This document shows, in pieces, positions 34,720 to 45,491 of a stretch of 64,000 bases of DNA (position 1 is its first letter; each line of letters starts with the position of its first letter). A program made the translations under genes and the position numbers. The notes below the pieces were generated by a model. That model searched no databases, was not told the origin of the DNA, and saw only the letters and a program-made list of their open reading frames with translations. The stretch is from Zizania palustris (Eukaryota; Streptophyta; Magnoliopsida; Poales; Poaceae). The DNA lies in assembly GCA_019279435.1 (NCBI GenBank), contig JAAALK010000086.1, positions 16,475,913 through 16,539,912 of the forward strand, in the 5' to 3' direction.

Positions 34720-37345
34720 TGATGTCATATTAATCCTAAAGTTAGGATGTTGTGTTGTTTTCTCTCTCTAGTGTTGTTGAGGCCTCAGCATATTTTGTGT
34801 TGTTTTTCAAAATGTTCATGTCTGCCATGGAACCATGTTCACGCCCATTCCCTGTCAGCAACACGAGAAAGAAGTTGTTGATAGGAATGGACGTGTCACA
34901 TGGTTTGATGACATACATGAGATAACTCAATAACAATTTGCATCATAGGCCCCTAAAAGGAATTGCAGAATCTAATGTTGGCCTTCAGCCAGATGCATGA
35001 ACTTGAGGATTAGTATATAGTAGCCTTAGAAATAATAGCGGTAGTAAACTAGTCACAGTGTTGTTTAGGCCTCAGCATATTTTGTGTAGCTTTTCAAAAT
35101 GTTCATGGCTGCCATGGAACCGTGAGCACATCCATTCCCTGTCAGCAACACGAGAAAGAAGTTGTTGACAGGAATGGATGTGTCTCACGGCTTGATGACA
35201 TACATGAGATAACTCAATTACAATTTGCATCATAGGCCTCTAAAAGGAATTGCAGAATCTAATGTTGGTCTTCAACCGGATGCATGAACTTGAGGATTAG
35301 TATATAGTAGCCTTAGAAATAATAGCAGTAGTAAACTGAACACAATGTTGTTGAGGCCTCAGCATATTTTGTGTAGCTTTTCAAAATGTTCATGTCTGCC
35401 ATGGAACCATGAACACATCCATTCCCTGTCAGCAACACGAGAAAGAAGTTGTTGATAGGAATGGATGTATCTCATGGCTTGATGACATACATGAGATAAC
35501 TCAATAACAATTTGCATCATAGGCCCCTAAAAAGAATTGCAGAATCTAATGTTGGCCTTCAGCCAGATGCATGAACTTGAGGATTAGTATATAGTAGCCT
35601 TAGAAATAATAGCGGTAGTAAACTGGTCACAGTGTTGTTTAGGCCTCAGCATATTTTGTGTAGCTTTTCAAAATGTTCATGTCTGCCATGGAACCATGTT
35701 CACGCCCATTCCCTGTCAGCAACACGAGAAAGAAGTTGTTGATAGGAATGGACGTGTCCCATGGCTTGATGACATACATGAGATAACTAAATAACAATTT
35801 GCATCATAGGCCTCTAAAAGAAATTGCAGAATCTAATGTTGGTCTTCAACCGGATGCATGAACTTGAGGATTAGTATATAGTAGCCTTAGAAATAATAGC
35901 GGTAGTAAACTGATCACAATGTCGTTGAGGCCTCAGCATATTTTGTTGCCATGGAACATTAGAGGGAAAAACAACACAAAATATGCTGAGGTATCAACAA
36001 AACTAAAGAGAGAGAACAACACAATCTCCTAGCTTGAGAATTAATATAGTGGCTTCAGAAGTAATAGCTGACTACTGTAGCCAAGAAGATTTTTCATACA
36101 TTTCCCACCTTTGACACTGTGATCAGTTTACTACTGTAGCCTCAGAAATAATAGCAGTAGTAAACTGATCACAGTGTCAAAGGTGGAAAATGTATGAACA
36201 CTCTTCTTGGCTACAGTAGTGAGCTATTACTTCTGAAGCTACTATATTAATCCTCAAGTTAGGAGATTGTGTTGTTCTCTCTCTCTTGTGTTGTTGAGGC
36301 CTCAGCATATTTTGTGTTGTCTTTCAAATATGTTCATGGCTGCCATGGAACCGTGAGCACATCCATTCCCTGTCAGCAACACGAGAAAGAAGAAGTTGTT
36401 GAACGGAATGGATGTGTCACACGGCTTGATGACATACATGAGATAACTCAATTACAATTTGCATCATAGGCCCCTAAAAAGAATTGCAGAATCTAATGTT
36501 GGCCTTCAGCCAGATGCATGAACTTGAGGATTAGTATATAGTAGCCTTAGAAATAATAGCGGTAGTAAACTGGTCACAGTGTTGTTTAGGCCTCAGCATA
36601 TTTTGTGTAGCTTTTCAAAATGTTCATGGCTGCCATGGAACCGTGAGCACATCCATTCCCTGTCAGCAACACGAGAAAGAAGAAGTTGTTGATAGGAATG
36701 GATGTGTCACACGGCTTGATGACATACATGAGATAACTCAATTACAATTTGCATCATAGGCCCCTAAAAAGAATTGCAGAATCTAATGTTGGCCTTCAGC
36801 CAGATGCATGAACTTGAGGATTAGTATATAGTAGCCTTAGAAATAATAGCGGTAGTAAACTGGTCACAGTGTTGTTTAGGCCTCAGCATATTTTGTGTAG
36901 CTTTTCAAAATGTTCATGGCTGCCATGGAACCGTGAGCACATCCATTCCCTGTCAGCAACACGAGAAAGAAGTTGTTGATAGGAATGGATGTGTCCCACG
37001 GCTTGATGACATACATGAGATAACTCAATAACAATTTGCATCATAGGCCCCTAAAAAGAATTGCAGAATCTAATGTTGGCCTTCAGCCAGATGCATTAAC
37101 TTGAGGATTAGTATATAGTAGCCTTAGAAATAATAGCGGTAGTAAACTGGTCACAGTGTTGTTTAGGCCTCAGCATATTTTGTGTAGCTTTTCAAAATGT
37201 TCATGGCTGCCATGGAACCGTGAGCACAACCATTCCCTGTCAGCAACACGAGAAAGAAGTTGTTGACAGGAATGGATGTGTCTCACGGCTTGATGACATA
37301 CATGAGATAACTCAATTACAATTTGCATCATAGGCCTCTAAAAGT
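34720..37345. repeat. Tandem array of a 286-291-bp unit, about nine copies
   Basis: Each unit starts near AGGCCTCAGCATATTTTGTG and contains GCCATGGAACC, CAGCAACACGAGAAAGAAG and GCATCATAGGC. Unit starts are near 34781, 35071, 35355, 35641, 35928, 36298, 36589, 36880 and 37166. Copies differ by few bases. The fifth is truncated into a palindrome. Within each unit CCATTCCCTGTCAGCAACA is followed by its near-inverse TTGTTGACAGGAATGG, so each can form a hairpin. It lies between the promoter modules and the protease-domain gene. Confidence 0.92.
35960..36290. repeat. Long palindrome in the middle of the tandem array
   Basis: ACAACACAATCTCCTAGCTTGA ... CACTGTGATCAGTTTACTACTG is followed by its inverse CAGTAGTAAACTGATCACAGTG ... 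GAGATTGTGTTGTTCTCTC. The arms are about 140 bp each with a centre near 36140. Confidence 0.85.
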
Positions 37346-37727
37346 TGTTCTAAAAAAGTGGTAATGTGGTATGCAATATTTCTCATGGCATAACTTAGAT
37401 ATAGAAGACTTCACTCAAGAACTAGATTTAGCTCCAATGAGTCAAATTAAAGAGTACATCACAAACTTGCTATTTAATCTTTATGTCTAATCAAGAAATC
37501 AGAATTTAAACAAACTTAATTATCTAAACACCTTGCAATGATTTCAAGGGTAGCCGAGGGTGGCGTGGGCTTTGGGAGCGACGTGCGGAGTTTGGCGGCG
37601 ACGACCTTCGGGGACGACGACGACGGGCTCCGAGGGCGGCGTGGGCTCCGGGAGCGGTGGCAATGGGCAGAGTTCGGCACACGGGAGTTAGAAATGAAAC
37701 TAGGTTTTCGGACGGCGGGAGCAAAAA

Positions 37728-37912
37728 CTTTTATATAGGTGGATTAGCAGTGGCGGGCGTGAGTGAATCCCTCTCATGTCACTCAATCCCTCTCCTAGAT
37801 TAAATTCCCTTGGGATTAAATCCCTCCCTTTTAATTATGTGTTCTTTTGGGTAGGATTAAATCCCTTTGGTGATTACATCAAGTAGTGGCGGGCATATGC
37901 TGACGTCAGCAT
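37728..37912 (-). promoter_or_regulatory. Internal CACTA promoter module 3
   Basis: On the minus strand, GTGGCGGGC repeats and one TGACGTCA (37901-37908) precede a TATA box CCTATATAAAAG (37728-37739) and a GC-rich leader that shares GCTCCCGCCGTCCGAAAACC with module 1. An unrelated AATCCC-rich insert splits the repeats. It could start transcripts running toward the protease-domain gene. Confidence 0.6.
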
Positions 37913-38716
37913 ACATCAATAGTTCATACATCAATTTATTTCATACATCAATAGTTCACAAGCATTTTATCAAATGCTTGTCATGCACAAATATCTTACA
38001 TATATTTCATCAAGCACATCATGTAAAAGCTCATTTTAAAACTCACAATTCAATTAAAGCACATCATGTAAAAGCACATCATCTTACATATATTACATAA
38101 GGCATTGACATTTTATCAAACAAGTGAAGAGCATGAATGAAATTGATTATCTAATTACCTGAGGGCAACAGGCCAGGCTCCGGTGGCGGCGGCGGACTCC
38201 GGGGCGGCGACGGGATGGCGCACGGTGAAGGGCTCTGGGGGGTGGTGGCGGGCTCCAATGGTGGCTACGGGCCGGCTCCGGTGACGTTGACGACAAAATG
38301 ACTACTGCTTCCAGTGCCAGAGAGTCCACATCTATTTAATCCGAACTAACAAGCATATGCTTGAGGGATGAAAAAGAGGATGCCCGGAAAGTACTCACCG
38401 GGGACGGGGACGGCGGCGCGGGGTCTGGCGACAGCGACGTGGGCTCCGGCGGAGTTCGGGGCGACGACGGCAACGGGTTCCGAGGGTGGCGGCGCGGGCT
38501 CCGGGACGGGGATGGCGGCGTGCGTCGAGGACGGGGACGGCAGCGATGGCTCCGAGGTGGCGGTGAGGGGTCCGGGGACACCAACGGCTCCGAGATGGCG
38601 GCGACGGGCTTCGGGGACGACAACGACGGGCTCCAATGGTGGCGGCGCGGGCACTGGGAGCGGTAGTAACTGGCAGGAGAAGATTAGGGCTTAGGGTTTT
38701 AGACGCGGGAGCGAAA

Positions 38717-38985
38717 CTTTTATATAGGTGGATTAGCAGTGGCGGGCACACGCTGATGTCATCTTGCCCGCCACTGATATTTATCGTAGTAGTGGCGGGC
38801 AAAGACATAGTAGTGGCGGGCCGCTGACGTCACCGACCGCCACTACTAGGGTTTAGTCTGGGCGGGTGGAAAAAAGTATAGTAGTGGCGGGCATATGCTG
38901 ACGTCAGCATGCCCGCCACTACTAAAAGGATAGCGGTGGCGGGTTGGTGACGTCATCATGCCCGCCACTACTAATCCGCTGTTGG
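38717..38985 (-). promoter_or_regulatory. Internal CACTA promoter module 2
   Basis: Six or more GTGGCGGGC/GCCCGCCAC copies and three TGACGTCA palindromes (38825, 38899, 38948) lie upstream of a minus-strand TATA box CCTATATAAAAG (38718-38729). A GC-rich, Pro-codon leader follows, with a plausible donor (CCCCG, then GTGAGTAC) near 38398. Confidence 0.65.
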
Positions 38986-39250
38986 TGGGTTATCTAGCAT
39001 ACGTTGCCACTCAAGTCGAGAAAGACTTAGTAGCGCAGTGGTGCGGGGGTTGCTTTGGTGCCATGCGGTTCGAGGTTCGAACCTTGCTGCCTGCAGGCGG
39101 TTTGAGGTTCGAACCTTGCTGCTAGCATCCAAACATTTTTTTTTACATTTCTATTCTAATTTTCATGACTTTTTTATTCATAATTAAATTCTAGTTTGAA
39201 CTTGTTTTTTTAACAATAAAAATACATCATAACTTATCAAATTAGAAAAT
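38985..39250 (-). repeat. tRNA-derived SINE-like unit with AT-rich tail, copy A
   Basis: The forward strand has TAGCGCAGTGGTGCGGG (box A-like) and GCGGTTCGAGGTTCGAACC (box B-like) about 35 bp apart, then a T-rich tail. The whole 265-bp block is repeated at 40785-41050. It has no cloverleaf, so it is not a tRNA gene. Strand is given as that of the host genes. Confidence 0.55.
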
Positions 39251-39657
39251 ATGTATTTTTATGCCTCACTTTACTTTTTTTTTTCATTAATAAACATGTA
39301 CAATAAAAATACATCATAACTTATCTATAGTTTATTCTTCCTTTGAAATTGAAACTTTTTGTACAATAAAAATACAACACCAATATTCTAATTGCAAAAA
39401 TTGGTATTTTTCTCCCTTAGTTTACTGTTTTTATTATTAAGTGTGTTTTTATTACATGTTGTTACGATATGATCGAGACTTTTGTAGCGCGGTGGTGCGG
39501 GGGCTCGCTTTTGACACATCATGTTTATTTGAAACCAAGTAAACAAACACAAGTCCAGGCTGGGGAAACCAGCTTACACATCGAAACGCACTACTGGTCA
39601 AACCCAAAGGAAAGATATGGTTTGGAGCTTCTTCTTCTTCCTCGGCACAAACCCAAC

Positions 39658-40159
39658 CTATTTCTGGTTAAACAGATTAAAAGCCTCAACTTGCCAATCC
39701 TCAACCAACTCGGCATCATCAGGCAGTCTAAACTTCTCTCCATGTTCCTGAACAAGAAAATACACGCGGCGACGATAGTGAGAACAACTTATTATCAATG
39801 ATTGAATTGGATGATAAAAATATAAAATTTGCATAAAAAGAGGATCTTGCCTCCTTCATCCTCTTGCTGCCGCATTGCTCTACATGCTTCCCTTTTCCAC
39901 CGCTAGCCTCGACATGTTTCCCTCTACCACCGGTTGTCTCATCATTCTTCCGTAGCACAACACTTACCCTATCTGGTTGCGGCGATCGCGAGTCGTCCTC
40001 CGAGTCGGAGTCCATTATGAGAATCACTTTCTTCGCCAAACAACTGCAAACTATACCATCATGTACCTTATGTTTACCGCATTTGCAAACCTCACACACG
40101 CCACTTGATGTAGAGTCTGAGGATCGACTGTTTGTTGGTTCAATCTTAGGAGGAGCCAT
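39658..40159 (-). CDS. Small Cys-rich CACTA accessory protein, function unknown
   Basis: Two coding exons, 40159-39851 and 39747-39658, give 132 residues. The first exon contains a Cys/His cluster VCEVCKCGKHKVHDGIVCSC (about residues 20-40), an acidic SDSEDD stretch, and a GK-rich repeat (GGRGKHVEASGGKGKHVEQC). The second exon is acidic (LPDDAELVEDWQVEAF) and ends FNLFNQK. The intron is GC-AG: the exon ends AAGGAG, the intron begins GCAAG, and it ends TTCAG. The alternative, read-through without splicing, ends in a low-complexity tail. The gene sits directly behind internal promoter module 1 and has a probable 5' leader intron (donor near 40516, acceptor just before the ATG). I do not recognise the family. 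A zinc-binding or SUMO-related role would be speculation. Confidence 0.6.
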
Positions 40160-40680
40160 CTGCATTTTTTTGTCACATTGATATTATAACATTTCAAAAC
40201 CCTAATTAAGCTAGTAATATTATAGTACATTAAAAAACATTATTGTTATAGTGGAAATTTGTTTTCTCAGATATTTTTTATAGTACATTAAAAAATTATT
40301 GTTATAGTGGAAATTTTTTTCTCAGAAATTTTTTACAGTACATTAAAAAAATTATTGTTATAGTGGAAATTATTGTTAGTGCATTCTACTAGTAATATTA
40401 TACTAAATTATATTACCACGCATAAATTAATATAACAATCCTCCATCATTTTAACCCTAAGCTCGAATAAAATAAGACCAAATAAAGAAGTAGGTTAATA
40501 ATTATTTACTGATCGACTGGATGGCGGCGACGACGGGCGGCGCCGACGGGCTCCGAGGAAGGCGGCGACGGGCGGAGGGCAGCGGCGACGTGCTCCGGGA
40601 CGTCGACGGCGGCGACGGGAGGAGGGGGGCGAGTTTAGGGTTTAGAAAATGAAACTAGGTTTTCGGACGGCTGGAGTGGA

Positions 40681-40790
40681 AAGTATATATAGGTGTCTTA
40701 GTAGTGGCGGGCATGATGACGTCAGCATGCCCGCCACTACTAAAAGCTGGTGACGTCATCCTGCCCGCCACTACTAATCCGACGCTGGTG
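40681..40790 (-). promoter_or_regulatory. Internal CACTA promoter module 1
   Basis: Two palindromic GTGGCGGGC repeat pairs around TGACGTCA (40717, 40751) are followed on the minus strand by CCTATATATACTT (40681-40693). The leader then runs CCGTCCGAAAACCTAGTTTC, nearly identical to module 3. It probably drives the small Cys-rich gene. Confidence 0.65.
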
Positions 40791-41110
40791 GGTTATCTAG
40801 CATACGTTGCCACTCAAGTCGAGAAAGACTTAGTAGCGCAGTGGTGCGGGGGTTGCTTTGGTGCCATGCGGTTCGAGGTTCGAACCTTGCTGCCTGCAGG
40901 CGGTTTGAGGTTCGAACCTTGCTGCTAGCATCCAAACATTTTTTTTTACATTTCTATTCTAATTTTCATGACTTTTTTATTCATAATTAAATTCTAGTTT
41001 GAACTTGATTTTTTTAATAATAAAAATACATCATAACTTATCAAATTTAGAAAATATGTATTTTTATGCCTCACTTTACTTTTTCTCCCTTAGTGTACTG
41101 TTTTTATTTC
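40785..41110 (-). repeat. SINE-like unit with AT-rich tail, copy B
   Basis: Nearly identical to 38985-39250, including the box A-like and box B-like motifs and the T-rich tail with AATAAAAATACATCATAACT. It lies between the end of TNP2 and promoter module 1, just as copy A lies between the end of the small gene and module 2. A partial third copy of the box A motif lies at 39480. Confidence 0.7.
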
Positions 41111-41258
41111 ATTAAGTATGTTTTTATGATCAAAGTCAAAAAAAGTTCAATTTGAACTACAAGACATGAAATAATTCACAACACTCAATCCTCATTTGAT
41201 CTTGAAAATGTTTTAATAATAAATGACATAATTGATTTTACAACTAAACATAAATGAT

Positions 41259-44200
41259 CTAGCCTTGAACTAATTTTCCATCGCCATTGGTGCGTAGATA
41301 AGGAATCACACTACCAAATGACAGTTTTGCTTCAACCACATTGATCCTTGATATGTCAACGAAAAACGGCACCTCATCAAACTGATTGTATTCTTCTTCG
41401 TCTTCGACTCCATCAACTCCAACAATTCTTTGTTTTCCTGGAGCAACGATGTATTTTTTCTCATCTTTAGGATCAAGTATGTAAAATACTTGTGCCACGG
41501 ATTGAGCGAGTATCCAAGGGTCATCTTTATAAGCCACCTTATTAAGGTCAACTATCGTAAACCCGTAATCATCCACCTCCACACCTTCTGGATGTCTCAC
41601 CCACTGACACTTAAATACAGGGATTTCTATAGAGTTCCCGTAGTTAAGTTCCCATATTTCTTCGATGTATCCATAGTAAGCATTCTTTTGTCCAGTGCTA
41701 TCTTCTGCTTCTCCTCTGACACCACTATTTTGGCGCTGACTCCTTTGATCCTTTGCTTTGGTATAGAATGTGAAACCATTGATGTCATACGCTTGCCATG
41801 TTTTAACCATGCTCAATGGACCGTAAGACAATTTATTTATCATCATCTCTTCGTCGGTTTCTCCGATCGAAAGGTTTAGATCCCTCAGCCATGATGTGAA
41901 ATAAATTTTGTGTTCTTTCATAATCCATTGTTCATCGTGATCTTCATTCTTTTCACGAAGCTCTTGTAGGTGTTGTTCAACATATGGTCTCATAATCGCC
42001 AACTGATGCATTACACTGTAATGTGATTCTCTTATTCTTTGATAACTATTGTCTCGTATGATTTTCCTGCCTTTAGTTCCTTTACCGGTGAGTCTTCCAT
42101 GGTGCCGCGACACGGGAACTCCTATTGGTCTTCCATCTCTTATGTAATCTGCATAGCACTCAATGACTTCCTCAGTCGTGTAGCCCTCTATCATGGAACC
42201 CTCTGGATAAGCACGATTTCGTACGTAACCCTTGAAGATAACCATTAGACGCTCGTACGCATACATATTGTGCAGGTACGTTGGACCGAGAACAAAGATT
42301 TGGTCTGCTATATGTATCATATAGTGCTCCATAATATCAAAATATGAAGGAGGAAAGCACATCTCAAGCTGACACATAGTCTCCCTCATTTGTTTACGTA
42401 ATTCATTTAACTCTTCAGTGTCGATCACCTTCTTTGATATGACATTGAAGAAGTGACACATGCGTGTTATCACCATCTTCAGAAATGAATGTTTGACTCC
42501 TCTTACTGCGATGGCGAGGAATAGCCCAAGCATAACATGACAATCATGAGTGTTGTAGCCGCTCATCCTCAAATCTGCTACGGAGACAATATTCTTTATA
42601 TTCGTTGAGAATCCTGTTGGAACTCTAATTCCATGTAGACACCTGCAGATTGATCTTTTCTCGTCAATTGTGAGGTTATAGCTAGCAGCCGGAAGGAAAA
42701 ATTTTCCATTGGCCCTTTCCTGTGGGTGAAGCTCGGGTCTAATTCCGAGAGTTTGAAGGTCCCTTCGTACTTTGAGTCCATCTTTTGATTTGCCCGGTAT
42801 GTCTAACAAAATACCGATAGTGCTTTCGAAGACATTCTTCTCAACGTGCATTGTATCGATAGCATGACCAATCTCCAACTCCTTCCAATAGGGCAAATAT
42901 CTAAAGAAGATCGACTGCTTTTTAAATGGAGCGTCCTTTGAAATTTTTTCAGATTTCTTCCTCTTCTTTCCGAAAACAACTTTGATATTCTTTACCATTT
43001 CGAATAGAAATTTGCCATCTCGATTTCGTGGAGGCTGTCCAAGCTCGATTGTACCGTCGAAATGGTTCCTATTTCTTCGATATTTGTGGTTTTTTGGTAA
43101 AAATCTGCGGTGTCGCATATATATCGTCTTAACGAATGATGGAAGATGCATAGATTCTGTCTGGTCCACACACACTACACATGCTGTCTTTCCTTTAACC
43201 TGTCCTGTTAGGGACATGCGTCCTGGGTTGTCAGCTATGGTGCAAAAGATTATGGCTCTTAGATTGAAGTGCTCTTTCTTGTGCTCATCCCACACACAGA
43301 CACCATGTTCCCATAGACGTTTCATATCCTCCATCAAAGGTTCTAGAAAGATATCAATGTCATTGCCAGGTTGTTTTGGACCAGAAATTAGAGTAGTGAG
43401 CATAAGGTATTTTCTTTTATGGCACAACCATGATGGAATGTTGAACAAGCATAGAAAGACTGGCCACGTACTATGTGGGTTCCTCATCTCACCGAAGGGA
43501 TTCATTCCATCCGTGCTAAGTCCCATCCTGATATTTCTAGGATCGTCCGAGAAATCTGGATGGGCCAAGTCAAATGATTTCCACTGCCTAGCATCCGCAG
43601 GGTGCCGAAGTTTTCCGTCCTTCTTTCGCCCAGCGAAATGCCAGATTAATAGTTCAGCATCTCTAGGATTAGAGAACATACGTTTCAAGCGATCAATCAC
43701 CGGTAGGTACCACATTACTAAGGCCGGAACTTTCCTCTCCATCTTTTTTCCAGGATGGTCTTCAATAACATTTTTATTCCTCTTCTGCAACCTCTTATTA
43801 TTCTTCTTCTGGTGGTCATTGTAGTCCTCCGCACAGTCATTTGGACGTTTGTATCGACTCGCGTTGCACTGCGGACATCTCTCTAACAATCCATACTCTT
43901 TTCGATATAGGATACAGTGGTTCGGGCATGCATGAATCTTCTGAACGCCCAAAGTCAACGGACAAATCATCTTCTTTGCTTGGTACGTATCAGATGGTAA
44001 ACCATTGGGTTTTGGCAAAACCTTTTTTAGGAGTTGTAAAAGATCTGAAAACTGGTGTCAGACCATCCATTGCTGGCCTTCAGTTTCATAAGCTCAAGAA
44101 TTGTGTACAACACAGTATACTGCTTATCGCATCCGTGGCGTTCCTCGTAAAGAAGGTTTTTTGATGCTTTGTCAAGTGCTTCAAAGTTATCGTATCCTTT

Positions 44201-44635
44201 TGTTGTAGTTCTCTGCAACAACACCTCAGGCGCAACATTTCGCATCAGTTCCTCCACATCAAAGGCGTCATCATCATCATGTTGATCAACATCATCATGT
44301 GTTATGTCGGATGTATGATCACAACCTCTTCTATGTTGATGAGCATCTTGCGGCACATCAGAATCTTCAGGAGGGTTTTGGCCCATCTCACCGTGTTTCG
44401 TCCATATATAATAGTTCTTCACGAAACCATTTTTCAACAAGTGAAATCGTATGGTTTCACGATCAGAACACGGATACATCGCTTCGTTTTTACAAACTTT
44501 ACAAGGACAATATATTGCCTCTTCACTCTGACGGGAAGCATATTGTGCGGCAGCTTCAGTAAATTCAGTTACTCTGTTAAAATATGCCACCACATCTCCG
44601 TCGTTGGACGAGTACATCCAGGACCTGTGCTCCAT
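41259..44635 (-). CDS. TNP2-type CACTA transposase, broken by one frameshift
   Basis: The frame opens MEHRSWMYSSN. Residues 1-80 are the transposase-associated domain with YCPCKVCKN. After about 195 residues the frame shifts at a run of four T near 44050. It then continues for about 925 residues with HACPNHCILYRKEYG, the TNP2 core (LSTDGMNPFGEMRNPHSTW; YLMLTTLISGPKQPGNDIDI; GHAIDTMHVEKNVFES), the DUF4218-like block (MCFPPSYFDIMEHYMIH) and the DUF4216-like block (AYDINGFTFYTKAKD; FPV-type end). The length fits full TNP2. Apart from the single lost base no stop interrupts it. A 5' leader intron (donor near 45081, acceptor just before the ATG) is likely. TNP2 is the cut-and-paste transposase of CACTA elements. 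Confidence 0.9.
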
Positions 44636-45210
44636 CTAAAACATATATTATTTGAAAAAATATTAATAAAATCATTATTGTTAATTTTATTAATTTACAA
44701 ATTGAAAATATATTGATTTATTATCGCTCATAACAACATTAATTAAAAATCCTCAATGCTTTAATTAAAACTACTTATTAAGCAGAAAAAATTATTAAAT
44801 AAATTAACTATATTGGTTTCTCTCTCTCTCTCCAAACAACATAACTCTAGATCTATAATCATAAATCAAATTAAAAAGGAGATTAAAATGACGTAAATCA
44901 ATATACAAGTGATGAATAATTGTGAGGAGGGTCATATTTGTTCATTTGGGAGAAGGTAACGCCGTAAATGGAAGATTATTTGAAAATTTCTATTCACAAA
45001 CCCTAAATTAGAAAAACGATAATAACTCATTGTATACATGATTAAATACAAAATAAATGTGAGATTCGGAATGGATTTACCTCCTAGAATGAAATCCTTC
45101 AAAAGAAACGAAAACAAAGCCTCCCCCCTCTTTATCTAGATTTTTGTCGCCATTGTACGGACAAAATTGAATGCGAACTCCAGTAGAGCTCGGGGAGGAA
45201 GACGCTGCGC

Positions 45211-45488
45211 ATTTATAGCTAGAATAGTAGTGGCGGTCGCAAGTGATGTCATCATTACTTTAGTGGCGGCCATCTTAGCAGCGGCGGGCAGCACCAGCGC
45301 CCGCCACTGATATTGGTACATTAGTGGCGGTCCGGGCTGACGTCATCACCGACCGCCACTACTTTACCAGCAATAGTGGCGGGCGCTGGTGCTGCCGTCA
45401 GCACCAGCAACTGTAGTGGCGGGCATCTAATGGCCCGCCACTACAGTGGTTTTGCCCAACGCCACTACAGTGACAGTTTGTAGTAGTG
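45211..45488 (-). promoter_or_regulatory. CACTA right end: subterminal repeats and TNP2 promoter
   Basis: The terminal inverted repeat and at least eight GTGGCGGGC-type copies, with one TGACGTCA (45338-45345), precede a minus-strand TATA box CTATAAAT (45211-45218). A GC-rich leader follows at about 45200-45085. As in other CACTA elements, the end doubles as the transposase promoter. Confidence 0.75.
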
Positions 45489-45491
45489 TAC

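Larger units (their letters stand above)
30409..45488 (-). mobile_element. CACTA (En/Spm) DNA transposon, 15,080 bp
   Basis: Ends CACTACTACAAA and TTTGTAGTAGTG are perfect 12-bp inverted repeats, with TAC duplicated on each side (30406-30408 and 45489-45491). Removing it restores an LTR identical in layout to 53941-55871. Subterminal repeats (GTGGCGGGC, both orientations) lie at both ends. It encodes TNP2, a small Cys-rich protein and a large protein with a Ulp1-type protease, all on the minus strand. It also has internal copies of its subterminal repeats, a 290-bp tandem array and SINE-like pieces. Confidence 0.95.

Noticed and set aside
34720..37345. CRISPR-like array
   Set aside because: Units are about 290 bp with no short repeat/unique spacer pattern, and the host is a plant nucleus.
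38985..39130. Possible tRNA gene (and copy at 40800-40925)
   Set aside because: Box A/B-like motifs exist but the acceptor and anticodon stems do not form; better described as SINE-like.
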